From VXLM01 sp965242665 (lineage in GTDB: Bacteria; Chloroflexota; Dehalococcoidia; Lucifugimonadales; VXLM01): a stretch of 64,000 nt of DNA. This document shows, in pieces, positions 54,224-62,495 of this stretch. The stretch is taken from contig OZ251484.1 of the NCBI GenBank assembly GCA_965242665.1, forward strand, positions 2,294,001 to 2,358,000. Reading direction: 5' to 3'. Under the pieces are notes generated by a model. That model had not been told where the DNA came from, did no database searches, and saw only the letters and a list, made by a program, of their open reading frames with translations. How positions within the stretch are numbered: the first letter of the stretch is position 1; each line of letters opens with the position of its first letter. The position numbers were made by a program, and so were the translations under genes.

Positions 54224-54484
54224 ATGCTAAAGATTAGACTCAGACGGGTTGGCGCGAAGAAGCAACCAGCATACCGGGTCGTAGTGGCAGACGCCAGAGC
54301 GTCCCGCGACGGCAAGTTCGTCGACCACCTCGGACACTACAACGCCAGGACGGACCCGCCGGAAGTCGTCATCGACGAAGAGAAGGCCATCCGCTGGCTG
54401 CGGATGGGCGCTCAGCCTACCGAAGCAGTCCAGGGCATCCTCCGCCGCCTGGGCACCCTCGACAAGGTCAAGAACCCCGCATGA
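54224..54484 (+). CDS. rpsP: 30S ribosomal protein S16
   Basis: 86 residues. MLKIRLRRVGAKKQPAYRVV and VADARASRDGKFVDHLGHYN are the universal S16 N-terminus. Starts a run rpsP-khpA-rimM, the common order in bacteria, with the downstream gene overlapping by 4 bp. Confidence 0.96.
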   Translation: MLKIRLRRVGAKKQPAYRVVVADARASRDGKFVDHLGHYNARTDPPEVVIDEEKAIRWLRMGAQPTEAVQGILRRLGTLDKVKNPA

Positions 54485-54711
54485 AGGATCTCGTCGAGTA
54501 CATTGCCGCACGCATCGTGTCCAATCCAGACCAGGTCGTCGTTACGGAAGAGGACGACGGCGGGGAGCAAGTATTCGTGCTTCTCGAAGTCGCGCCGGAA
54601 GACAAGGGCAAGGTCATCGGGCGAGATGGCCGCGTAGCTCAGTCGATCCGGTCGCTGTTGCGCGTGTCCGCCGTCAAACGAGACGTACACGCCGTCCTCG
54701 AGATCGAATAG
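54481..54711 (+). CDS. khpA: KH domain RNA-binding protein KhpA
   Basis: 76 residues. LVEYIAARIVSNPDQVVV and DKGKVIGRDGRVAQSIRSLL, with the GxxG loop (GRDG) of a KH domain. Conserved between rpsP and rimM in many bacteria; binds RNA, in Firmicutes with KhpB. ATGA overlap with rpsP. Confidence 0.93.
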   Translation: MKDLVEYIAARIVSNPDQVVVTEEDDGGEQVFVLLEVAPEDKGKVIGRDGRVAQSIRSLLRVSAVKRDVHAVLEIE

Positions 54712-54731
54712 CATACCCCAATGACCCATCG

Positions 54732-55280
54732 GTGACTCGACCAGCGCGCGCGCAAAGGACGGCCTCTTCGGCAATCGCGGACGACCATGTCATCGTCGGC
54801 GTCATCGTTGGGGCATGGGGGCTCCGCGGCGACGTGAAGGTCGATCTCCAAACCGATTATCCGGAAAGGTTCCTCCCCGGAAAGGTCGTCTATCTGGACG
54901 CCGAGCCGCGCGTCATCCTCCGCGCCCGCGGCCACAAGGCAGGCTGTGTGATTGGGCTCGAGGGAATACTCGACAGGACGGCGGCGGAGCGCTTGCGCGG
55001 AGCAGCGCTGACCATTCCTTCCTCTGAGTTGCCAGACCTCGATTCGGGTTCGTTCTTCTACTTCGACATCATCGGCATATCCGTTCGGACGACGACCGGA
55101 GACGACCTCGGCAGGGTCGAGGAGATAGTCGCAACCGCTGGAGGCGATGTGTACGTCATACGCGGGTCGGGAACGATCCTCATTCCAGCCGTGAAGGAAT
55201 ACGTCGTTGACGTCGATGTCGAGCAGAAGGTCATGACGGTTTCGCTCCCGGAAGGGTATTTCGTCGATCCTCGGATGTGA
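54732..55280 (+). CDS. rimM: 16S rRNA processing protein RimM
   Basis: 182 residues. VIVGVIVGAWGLRGDVKVDL is the classic RimM N-terminal motif; the C-terminal PRC barrel has IGISVRTTTGDDLGRVEEIV and ILIPAVKEYVVDVDVEQKVM. It helps mature the 30S head and binds S19. GTG start at 54732. In many genomes trmD and rplS come next; here the gene is followed by yebC instead. Confidence 0.93.
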   Translation: MTRPARAQRTASSAIADDHVIVGVIVGAWGLRGDVKVDLQTDYPERFLPGKVVYLDAEPRVILRARGHKAGCVIGLEGILDRTAAERLRGAALTIPSSELPDLDSGSFFYFDIIGISVRTTTGDDLGRVEEIVATAGGDVYVIRGSGTILIPAVKEYVVDVDVEQKVMTVSLPEGYFVDPRM

Positions 55281-55291
55281 ACCGGAATGCT

Positions 55292-55320
55292 TTGACCCTG
55301 CGCGCTCGCCGTGCTAGAAT
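55292..55320 (+). promoter_or_regulatory. Promoter of yebC-ruvC-ruvA
   Basis: TTGACC (55292-55297), 17-base spacer, TAGAAT (55315-55320), 34 bp before the yebC start. Confidence 0.65.
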
Positions 55321-55353
55321 CTCATCAGCCAGACTGTGCGAAGGAGACCCAGA

Positions 55354-56112
55354 TTGTCAGGTCACTCGAAATGGTCAACCATCAAGCACGCCAAGGGCAT
55401 CAATGACGCAAGACGCGGCAAGCTGTTCACCAAGCTGACGAAAGAGATCATCGTTGCCGTAAAGCAGGGCGGGCCGGATCCCGAGAGCAACTTCAAGCTC
55501 CGTATGGCGATGCAGCGCGCCAAGGACCAAAACCTCCCGGGCGACACTATCGACCGTGCGGTCAAGCGCGCGTCCGGCGAAGGCTCCGACGGCGCGCAAA
55601 TGGTCGAAACGACCTACGAAGGGTATGGGCCAGGAGGAATCGCAATCCTGGTCGAAGTGCTGACGGACAACAAGAACCGCACCGTGTCCGACGTGCGCTC
55701 GACGCTCTCCAAGAGCGGCGGCAACCTAGCCAACGCGGGCGCAGTCGCCTGGCAGTTCGATCAGAAGGGCGTCGTCATCGCAGAATCCGACGCCGATACC
55801 GCGGAAGACCTCGCCTTGGCGGCCATCGACGCCGGCGCAATCGACTTCGACACGGACGATGGAGTCGTCAGCTTCTACTCCACGCCGAGCGACCTTGAGG
55901 GCATACGGGAAGCGTTGAACGGCGCCGGCGCTTCGATCCGGTCGTCGGAACTGTCCATGGTTCCGCAAAACACGGTTCCCCTCGACGAGAAGGAGGCCGC
56001 AAGGACGTTGAAGCTTCTCGATCAACTGGAAGACCTCGACGACGTGCAGAGGGTATACTCCAACGCCGACTTCCCTGACAATGCGCTCACGGAGTACAGT
56101 CGACAGGCGTAG
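55354..56112 (+). CDS. yebC: YebC/PmpR family translation/transcription factor
   Basis: 252 residues. SGHSKWSTIKHAKGINDARR is the strongly conserved N-terminus, so the TTG at 55354 (GGAG upstream) is the start; GYGPGGIAILVEVLTDNKNR and GAVAWQFDQKG are other blocks. Recent work on this family points to ribosome stalling relief at poly-proline, while older work calls it a transcription regulator. Adjacent to ruvCA, as in many bacteria. Confidence 0.93.
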   Translation: MSGHSKWSTIKHAKGINDARRGKLFTKLTKEIIVAVKQGGPDPESNFKLRMAMQRAKDQNLPGDTIDRAVKRASGEGSDGAQMVETTYEGYGPGGIAILVEVLTDNKNRTVSDVRSTLSKSGGNLANAGAVAWQFDQKGVVIAESDADTAEDLALAAIDAGAIDFDTDDGVVSFYSTPSDLEGIREALNGAGASIRSSELSMVPQNTVPLDEKEAARTLKLLDQLEDLDDVQRVYSNADFPDNALTEYSRQA

Positions 56113-56196
56113 CATTCGGGCGGAGTCCCGTTGTCGAAGGGGACGGGGCGGCGTCCCGTGCGTGCGGATCATGCAGTCATTCCGAGAGGCTGGACA

Positions 56197-56688
56197 GTGA
56201 GAGTGCTGGGTATCGACCCGGGTACGTATCAACTGGGAGTAGGAGTCGTCGATTGCGGCGACGAGTTGCGTCACGTGTACTCGGCGATAGTGAGCCCATC
56301 GAGGAATCGCAAGCTTCCCGACAGGCTGGCGCATATTCACGAAAGATTGAGTGAAGTAGTGGAGCGGTGGACGCCGGACGAAATGGCTATCGAGCAGCCG
56401 TTCGCCGCCAAGAACGTCAAAGCGGCCATGGCAATCGGACACGCTCAGGCAATCGCAATGCTCGTCGCGGCTCAACGGCGCGTGCCAGCTACGACATACG
56501 CGCCCCGCCAGATCAAGCAAGCCGTCACCGACTACGGCGGAAGCTCCAAGGAACAGGTGCGGGAAATGGTCTCCGTCATGCTGGACAAAGCCCGCGTGTT
56601 CGAGTCCTCGGACGAAGCAGACGCCCTCGCCGTCGCGATATGCCACGCCCACGCCACGCAGACCGCCGACATCACCTTCCTGGATTAG
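56197..56688 (+). CDS. ruvC: Holliday junction resolvase RuvC
   Basis: RNase H-fold endonuclease that resolves Holliday junctions. About 163 residues. Active-site acidic residues are in VLGIDPGT (Asp), MAIEQPFAAKN (Glu) and SSDEADALAVAICH (Asp/Glu). GTG at 56197 is chosen because the family starts at RVLGIDPG. ruvA follows after 5 bp; ruvB is not in the window. Confidence 0.92.
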   Translation: MRVLGIDPGTYQLGVGVVDCGDELRHVYSAIVSPSRNRKLPDRLAHIHERLSEVVERWTPDEMAIEQPFAAKNVKAAMAIGHAQAIAMLVAAQRRVPATTYAPRQIKQAVTDYGGSSKEQVREMVSVMLDKARVFESSDEADALAVAICHAHATQTADITFLD

Positions 56689-56693
56689 AGCCG

Positions 56694-57269
56694 ATGATTA
56701 CCTCTCTATCAGGGGCCTTGTCGACCATCGGAACGGATTGGGTGGAAATTACCGTCGCAAACGTGGGACTGCGCGTGAACGTCCCCGCGTCCTTCATCGA
56801 AAACGTCGGAGAAGTCGGAGGGCGCGTCCATCTGTTCACATCGCTTCAGGTCAAGGAAGATAGCCTTACCCTGTACGGTTTCCCCAACCCCGACGGCAGG
56901 CAGGCGTTCGAAGCCCTGCTCGGCGTCAACGGCGTCGGTCCAAGGTTGGCCCTGTCGATTCTGTCGATCCTGACTCCAGAGAACCTGGCGTTCGCCGTGG
57001 CTGAAGAGGACACGGACGTATTCAAGGACGTGTCGGGAGTCGGCAAGAGAATCGCGCAGCGCATCGTCATGGAGTTGAAGGGCAAACTCCAGGTCGAGAT
57101 GACCGCGGCGCCCGCAGCTCGACCGGACAGAGAGATAGTGGACGCGCTGACCGCCTTGGGGTACAGCGCATCCGAAGCGATGGAAGCGGTCGCAGGCATT
57201 CCCTCGGACGACTCCATGGAACCCGAGGAAAAACTGCGGCTGGCGCTCAGCCGTCTGGTGGGCTTGTAG
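56694..57269 (+). CDS. ruvA: Holliday junction branch migration protein RuvA
   Basis: 191 residues. MITSLSGALSTIGTDWVEIT is the OB domain start; two helix-hairpin-helix motifs (LLGVNGVGPRLALSIL; VSGVGKRIAQRIVMEL) bind the junction; the C-terminal domain (ALTALGYSASEAMEAV) contacts RuvB. Starts 5 bp after ruvC. Confidence 0.94.
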   Translation: MITSLSGALSTIGTDWVEITVANVGLRVNVPASFIENVGEVGGRVHLFTSLQVKEDSLTLYGFPNPDGRQAFEALLGVNGVGPRLALSILSILTPENLAFAVAEEDTDVFKDVSGVGKRIAQRIVMELKGKLQVEMTAAPAARPDREIVDALTALGYSASEAMEAVAGIPSDDSMEPEEKLRLALSRLVGL

Positions 57270-57275
57270 GCTCCC

Positions 57276-58046
57276 ATGACCTCTTACGATAGATGGGCGC
57301 GATTCTACGACTCGATCTACTCGTATGTCCGCGAGGATATCCCATTCTATGTCCGCGAGGCCGAACAAGCGGGCGGCCCCGTCCTCGAACTCGGCTGCGG
57401 AACCGGCCGCGTGACCATACCAATCGCACGCGCTGGAGTAGACGTCGTTGGATTGGACAACTCCGACGCCATGCTGGACGCGGCGAAGCGAAAGGTCAGC
57501 CGGATCGAAGGCGGACACGGCAAGGTCGTTCTCCGCTTGGAGGACATGCGCAACTTCGACTTGAACCGGGCGTTTCCCCTCATCGTCATTCCGTTCCGCG
57601 GGTTCCTCGAACTGCTTACGGTCGAGGATCAGATCGATTGCCTCGCCAGCGTCAAGCGCCATCTCACACCCGGCGGCCGGCTCATCTTCAACATCTTCGC
57701 GCCAGACCCGCATATGCTGGTCGAGGACGAAGACGCGGCGTTCCACCTCCGCGACGTTACCGATCCGGAGACCGGCCACACGTTCGTCATCTGGCAGCAA
57801 ACGAAGATAGACGGCTTCCATCAGGTCTTGTCCGTGCGGCTCATAGTGGACGACCTCGACCGCACCGGATCCGTCGAGCGCAGGTTCTACTGCGACTATC
57901 AACTTCGCTACGCGCATCGCATCGAAATCCTCCATCTCCTCGCCCGTTGCGGCTACGAGGTAGAAGAACTCTACGGCGGCTTCGATTATTCTCCGTTCGA
58001 CGAAGAGAGCGGGGAAATGGTATGGGTCGCGCGAGTTCAGCGGTAG
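57276..58046 (+). CDS. Class I SAM-dependent methyltransferase
   Basis: 256 residues. ARFYDSIYSYVREDIPFYVR then GGPVLELGCGTGRVTIPIAR is the AdoMet-binding motif I; VVGLDNSDAMLDAAKRKV carries the ribose-binding Asp; LTPGGRLIFNIF is post-motif III. The C-terminal beta region (YQLRYAHRIEILHLLARCGY) is typical of small-molecule methyltransferases (methyltransferase domain 25/11). Substrate unknown. It starts 6 bp after ruvA, so may be in that operon. Confidence 0.82.
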   Translation: MTSYDRWARFYDSIYSYVREDIPFYVREAEQAGGPVLELGCGTGRVTIPIARAGVDVVGLDNSDAMLDAAKRKVSRIEGGHGKVVLRLEDMRNFDLNRAFPLIVIPFRGFLELLTVEDQIDCLASVKRHLTPGGRLIFNIFAPDPHMLVEDEDAAFHLRDVTDPETGHTFVIWQQTKIDGFHQVLSVRLIVDDLDRTGSVERRFYCDYQLRYAHRIEILHLLARCGYEVEELYGGFDYSPFDEESGEMVWVARVQR

Positions 58047-58314
58047 TTCACCTCCAACGTTTGGGGTATGCGCCCATTCCCGCAACCTCCCACGTCATTC
58101 CCGTGTAGGCGGGAATCTCCCCCTCACGTCACTCCCGCACCAACGTCATTCCTCTGTCTACGTCATTCCCGCGTAGGCGGGAATCTGCCTCGCCCGCGCC
58201 GTCTACTTTCGGGATCGACAACTACCTTCTTTCGTGCTTGGTACGTTATAGAATTCAGAGCTCTGGTTGTGCGTCCGGATCGAACGGAAGCAAAGAGGAG
58301 GTCCGAGGCCAAGC
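58047..58314. repeat. Intergenic region with two REP-like palindromes
   Basis: Two copies, 58093-58117 and 58161-58185, each CGTCATTCCCG then a G-T-A-G-type loop and GCGGGAATC, with degenerate half-units between (CGTCACTCCCGC; CGTCATTCCTCTG). No gene. Confidence 0.65.
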
Positions 58315-59673
58315 ATGTGGAAACCCACTTCTCGAAAGACGGCGTTGTCCTATGTCATCGCGGGGCTCCTCGCAGCCGCGACGGCATGTTCTGGAACTGC
58401 CGCCGACGCCCAAACCTCTGCCGAAGCGCCGCAGGAGCTGGAGCTCGCCGCGCCGATGAGGGCAGAATCGTCCCCTGACGCCGCGGTAGTCGAAATCGTT
58501 GGCGTTCCACTGGACGCATCCACGCACCCCGCATCGTTGGGAGCAGAGACGCCCAGCATCTTGGCGGAGGGCGGACGGACTACCTCGGCTTCCCCATCCG
58601 AAACCGTCACGGCAACCTCTGCCGTCCAGACCGCGCAATATCCTGCTGCGCCCGGCGCTCCTCCGGCTGCATCTCCTGCAAGGCGCAGCGCCATCGATAT
58701 CGTCGAGTCGCAGCAGAAAGTCTTCACCGATCTCTACACCGCGGTGCTGCCTTCCGTCGCGCACATAGACATCGCGCAAGTGATAGGCGGGCAGCTAGTG
58801 GCTTCGCATCAAGGTTCCGGGTTCGTGTGGGACGCCGACGGAGTAATCGTGACGAACCATCATGTCGTGGAAGACGCAGCCCAGATCTGGGTAACGTTCG
58901 AGGATGGAAACGTGTTCGACGGGGAGCTCATCGGCTCCGACACCTACTCCGATTTGGCGGCGGTTCGCATCGATGCTCCAGACGAGTACCTCAAGCCGGT
59001 TTCCCTCGGCGACAGCCGAGACCTGATGGTGGGGCAACTCACGTTCGCCATAGGCAATCCGTTCGGCAGGACGTTTACCATGACGAGAGGAATCATCAGC
59101 GGCCTCGACCGCACGATATCCGGCAGTTCGGCTTCCGCGTATCGGAACCCGAACGCAATACAGACCGATGCGGCCCTCAACGCGGGCAACTCCGGCGGCC
59201 CGCTGTTCGACATCCACGGAAGGGTCATTGGCATCAATTCTCAAATCGTCAGCCAGACCGGGACATGGTCGGGCGTGGGATTCGCCATCCCAGTCAATAC
59301 CGCCAAGACCGTCATACCCGCCCTCATAGAAACCGGTTCCCACACATACGCATACATCGGGATCTCAGGAACGAGCGTCACGTCCCGGGTTGCGGAGCAG
59401 AACGGCCTCGACCGCAGCGTAAGAGGCGTCTTGATTCGCGGCGTTGTGACAGGAGGACCCGCGGACGACGCCGGATTGCGAGGCCCAACCGCAACCGCGC
59501 GCGGCGACATCATCACGGCGATCGACGACACGCCAATGAGGACGATATCGGACTTGATGGCCTATCTCGTCGACAACACCAAGCCCGGACAGACGATCAC
59601 CGTCGACGTGATCCGCTCCAACGGAGACACGGAGAAGATAGACGTCGTGCTAGAAGCGCGCCCGGGCTCATAG
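58315..59673 (+). CDS. HtrA/DegP-type serine protease with PDZ domain
   Basis: About 452 residues. A hydrophobic N-terminus ending LAAATACSG suggests a signal peptide, possibly a lipoprotein. After a ~100-residue low-complexity Ala/Pro/Ser stretch comes the trypsin-like domain with the catalytic triad His (VTNHHVVED), Asp (SDLAAVRID) and Ser (NAGNSGGPLFD). The C-terminal PDZ has GISGTSVTSRV, VTGGPADDAGL and GDIITAIDDTPMRTISDLMA. This is an envelope quality-control protease. ATG at 58315 is chosen because it directly precedes the signal sequence. Confidence 0.9.
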   Translation: MWKPTSRKTALSYVIAGLLAAATACSGTAADAQTSAEAPQELELAAPMRAESSPDAAVVEIVGVPLDASTHPASLGAETPSILAEGGRTTSASPSETVTATSAVQTAQYPAAPGAPPAASPARRSAIDIVESQQKVFTDLYTAVLPSVAHIDIAQVIGGQLVASHQGSGFVWDADGVIVTNHHVVEDAAQIWVTFEDGNVFDGELIGSDTYSDLAAVRIDAPDEYLKPVSLGDSRDLMVGQLTFAIGNPFGRTFTMTRGIISGLDRTISGSSASAYRNPNAIQTDAALNAGNSGGPLFDIHGRVIGINSQIVSQTGTWSGVGFAIPVNTAKTVIPALIETGSHTYAYIGISGTSVTSRVAEQNGLDRSVRGVLIRGVVTGGPADDAGLRGPTATARGDIITAIDDTPMRTISDLMAYLVDNTKPGQTITVDVIRSNGDTEKIDVVLEARPGS

Positions 59674-59773
59674 CGCCCCAATATCGGGCTGTCTACCTTC
59701 AATATGCCGCGTGAAGGATCGCCCGGGTTCGTAGCCCCCGAGTACACGCCCCCGTCATTCCCACTCCCACCCA

Positions 59774-59798
59774 CGTCATTCCCGCGCAGGCGGGAATC
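59774..59798. repeat. REP-like palindrome
   Basis: CGTCATTCCCGC-GCA-GGCGGGAATC, one more copy of the recurrent intergenic hairpin, with a half-unit (CCGTCATTCCCAC) just upstream. Confidence 0.7.
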
Positions 59799-59964
59799 TC
59801 TCCCCCGGGAGCCCCGCACGCGTACCGGGCACGCCAGGCCTCAAGCGCGCCGGATACACCGCCCCTTGACGCTGTGGGGGGGGCAAGCCATTCCGTTCGA
59901 TTCATAGAGGCACGCGCTCCCTATGAATACGCATCCGGACGCAGGCCGCTGGATTCCCGCCTAC

Positions 59965-61230
59965 GGAGACCTTTGCATAACCTGTTGTGTTGGGGTATAA
60001 ACAGAGGAGCTGGACCGCGCAAGTCGTAAGGAGAATGGAATGCACCGAGAGATGGGCCAACCTTCACTAGCGGAATCATTGTTGCCGCAAACACTGGGGC
60101 GAAACGAACGACTGGAACGAATCGACACCATGATCGACTGGGAACGGCTAGGCCAACTAGTCAGCAGAGTCTACTCAGCACGCGAGGGAAGACCCAGCTA
60201 CCCGCCGATTATGATGGTCAAGGTGCTGCTGCTTCAGCAGTGGTACAACCTGTCGGATTCCCAGATGGAAGAGGCCCTGGCAGACCGCATATCCTTCCGC
60301 CGCTTCGTGGGCTTGGGACTTCAAGACGACACGCCGGACCACTCTACGCTCAGTCGTTTCCGCAGTACATTGGAGAGGCTGGGGTTAAGCGAAAGGCTGT
60401 TCGAAGAGTTGGGGAATCAGTTGGACGGTCTGGGTCTGGTCTTGAAGGAGGGAACGTTGATGGATGCTACGTTGGTGGAGGCGCAGGTGCGTCGGCCTCC
60501 GGTGTCTGCGGGTCGTGGGACGAAGAGTGCTGTGGATCCGGATGCGGATTGGACGCAGAGTCAGCGTGGGCGTCGATCGCACTTCGGCTACAAGGTGCAT
60601 ATCGGGGTGGATGCTGGCACTGGGATAGTGCGAAGGGCAGAGTTGACGCCGGCCAAGGTGTATGAGAGTGAGGTGGCTGATGGGTTAGTGAGTGGTGATG
60701 AGGGTGCGGTGTACGGTGATCGAGCGTATGAGTCTAAAGAGAGGCGGCGGTGGTTGCGGTCTCAGGGGATTGCTGATCGGATCATGCATCGTTCGCACAA
60801 GCATCAGCGGGGGTTGCCGCATTGGCAGCGTCGTCGCAACGAGTTGATAGCGCCTGTGCGGGCGAGGGTAGAGAAGGTGTTCGGCACTCTCAAGCGCAGT
60901 TATGGGTACACGCGGGTACGGTATTGTGGATTGGGAAGGAACGCGGTGGAGATGTGGTTCAAGTTGATGGCGTACAACCTGCGTCGTGCGGTCAAGTTGT
61001 CTGGGTGTTCAGTCTGAGCTGTGGGTGGTGCATAGACCAAGCTGCCTGGAGGAGGCGGTTGGGGGGCTAGATGCCCGGTCTGAGCTGGGTGTTGTGTTGG
61101 TGATGGACCTTGTGGGTGAAGTTCATCTCTTCTTTATTGGGGCTGGCGGTTCGTCATATGAGGCGAGAGGAATGGATCGGGGGCAGAACATCCTCAAACA
61201 ACCACTCCGCTTAGTTATTCAAAGGTCTCC
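59965..61230 (+). mobile_element. IS5-family insertion sequence, copy 2, inserted at the CRISPR array
   Basis: 1266 bp, same length and ends as copy 1 (GGAGACCTTTGCATAAC at 59965; right end at 61230). The left flank is ATTCCCGCCTAC and the right flank is ACACGCGGGGATAGACC, which is the last 17 bases of the CRISPR repeat, so the IS lies inside or against the first repeat. A 2-bp AC is the only direct duplication. Confidence 0.87.
60040..61017 (+). CDS. IS5-family transposase, copy 2
   Basis: 325 residues, intact, about 96 percent identical by eye to copy 1 at 16293 (differences include QNERLE/RNERLE, DERAVYG/DEGAVYG, ENVFG/EKVFG). DDE residues are in LMDATLVEAQ, VYGDRAYESK and VEKVFGTLKR. The copies are recent enough that both may be active. 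Confidence 0.9.
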   Translation: MHREMGQPSLAESLLPQTLGRNERLERIDTMIDWERLGQLVSRVYSAREGRPSYPPIMMVKVLLLQQWYNLSDSQMEEALADRISFRRFVGLGLQDDTPDHSTLSRFRSTLERLGLSERLFEELGNQLDGLGLVLKEGTLMDATLVEAQVRRPPVSAGRGTKSAVDPDADWTQSQRGRRSHFGYKVHIGVDAGTGIVRRAELTPAKVYESEVADGLVSGDEGAVYGDRAYESKERRRWLRSQGIADRIMHRSHKHQRGLPHWQRRRNELIAPVRARVEKVFGTLKRSYGYTRVRYCGLGRNAVEMWFKLMAYNLRRAVKLSGCSV

Positions 61231-62033
61231 ACACGCGGGGATAGACCTACTACAAAACTACTCAGCCTCCCTTCGGCGGGGGTTCCCCCGCACACGCGGG
61301 GATAGACCGGCCTTGCGCTTCACCATAGCGCGGCTGCGGGAGGTTCCCCCGCACACGCGGGGATAGACCCGGTCTATCGAGTCGACGCCGGGGCCAGGGC
61401 GTGGTTCCCCCGCACACGCGGGGATAGACCGGGGATTCGAGTTGCGGCGCGGGGGATAGACACGGTTCCCCCGCACACGCGGGGATAGACCGCGCTCCGC
61501 CCAGTGCTGCCAGCCCCCCTTGGAGGTTCCCCCGCACACGCGGGGATAGACCCCTTGCGCTGTCGGACGTTGATAGGGCACGTGCGGTTCCCCCGCACAC
61601 GCGGGGATAGACCCGAGTTGAAGCGCGAACCCTTCATACGCCCACGGGTTCCCCCGCACACGCGGGGATAGACCCGAGTTGAAGCGCGAACCCTTCATAC
61701 GCCCACGGGTTCCCCCGCACACGCGGGGATAGACCGCGTGGATAGCCTGCCTTCTGGCCTGCCTTGACGGTTCCCCCGCACACGCGGGGATAGACCGCTA
61801 TCATAGATGTCGTATATCCATGGGATAGTGGTTCCCCCGCACACGCGGGGATAGACCGCTGCGTCAAGTTGTGGGGGGAGGATTCGCCGGGGTTCCCCCG
61901 CACACGCGGGGATAGACCCTGATTGACGAGGGCGGGTCTGACCTGGACTTTGGTTCCCCCGCACACGCGGGGATAGACCTGCTCACCCATTGCCGACCCC
62001 CATTCCCTGCGCGGTTCCCCCGCACACGCGGGG
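61231..62033 (+). CRISPR. CRISPR array, type I-E-like repeat, 14 repeats, no cas genes nearby
   Basis: Twelve complete 28-bp repeats at 61281, 61342, 61403, 61464, 61525, 61586, 61647, 61708, 61769, 61830, 61891 and 61952, identical as far as I can read, with GGTTCCCCCGC-ACAC-GCGGGGAT then AGACC. A 17-base 3' fragment (61231-61247) abuts the IS and a 21-base 5' fragment (62013-62033) is cut by the 300-bp element. Thirteen spacers, all 33 bp. The repeat hairpin and GGGGATAGACC handle resemble type I-E repeats (E. coli, Streptomyces). By analogy transcription is left to right with the leader on the left, where the IS now sits. Two adjacent spacers are identical. Confidence 0.95.
61614..61707 (+). 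repeat. Duplicated spacer-repeat unit within the CRISPR array
   Basis: Spacers 61614-61646 and 61675-61707 are identical (starting CGAGTTGAAGCGCGAACCC), consistent with a tandem 61-bp duplication. Confidence 0.95.
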
Positions 62034-62331
62034 TTGTGTTGCGTTAGTGTGTTTGGGGGTTCTGAAAATAGTCGCCGCCTTTGCCCTTGTACCCTGTCGG
62101 ATCTGACGTCATTGGCGACCCCATCGCACCGGGGGCATCGGTCGGCTAGTGTCCATGAGCCCTGCCCCCCACGGCGTCGATGCGACACTACGCGGCCTTG
62201 ACGATGCCATGTATGTGCGCGAACCGCTCTGGCCTTTCGCATGAGATGGACTCGTGATAATGATCAGACATATATCATCCTCCTTTTCCTTGCGTGCATG
62301 AGAACCCCAAACACACTAACGCAACACAACC
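62032..62331 (-). mobile_element. 300-bp inverted-repeat element, deletion derivative related to the 25.9-kb element
   Basis: Both ends carry GGTTGTGTTGCGTTAGTGTG then TTTGGGG(G)TTCT as inverted repeats of about 31 bp; the first 23 bp match the ends of the element at 25942-27391. The interior has no intact transposase; on the minus strand a 27-codon frame with AAGGAGGATG ribosome site (MSDHYHESISCERP ..., 62188-62271) and a CPRC zinc-ribbon-like fragment (near 62120-62150, another frame) look like remnants. The flanks do not match each other: CRISPR repeat on the left, GGGCGTTC on the right, so rearrangement followed insertion. Confidence 0.75.
62188..62271 (-). pseudogene. 27-codon gene remnant inside the 300-bp element
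   Basis: MSDHYHESISCERPERFAHI ... ends at TAG after 27 codons. It has the best Shine-Dalgarno in the element (AAGGAGG, seven to nine bases upstream). It is most likely the 5' end of a deleted transposase or passenger gene. No family can be assigned. Confidence 0.35.
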
Positions 62332-62495
62332 GGGCGTTCAGGAAGCGCAGAAATGCCAATCAACCATAAGAGAACACAATCTCTTCGCCTACGACCTAGG
62401 AAACGGCGGAACAGGCCGCTACCCCCTCCGCATCTCCCTATTCTGACGGCCTCGCACGCCCAATCGCAAATCCACAATCCTCACCCTCACATCCC

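Noticed and set aside
56709..58085. 458-residue open frame antisense to ruvA and the methyltransferase gene
   Set aside because: Antisense shadow of two clear genes; composition is that of reversed codons.
61258..62242. Minus-strand open frames across the CRISPR array encoding repeated SPRVRGN / IPACAGEP
   Set aside because: They are translations of the CRISPR repeat itself, with unit length 61 bp shifting frame; no start or domain. A well-known annotation artefact.
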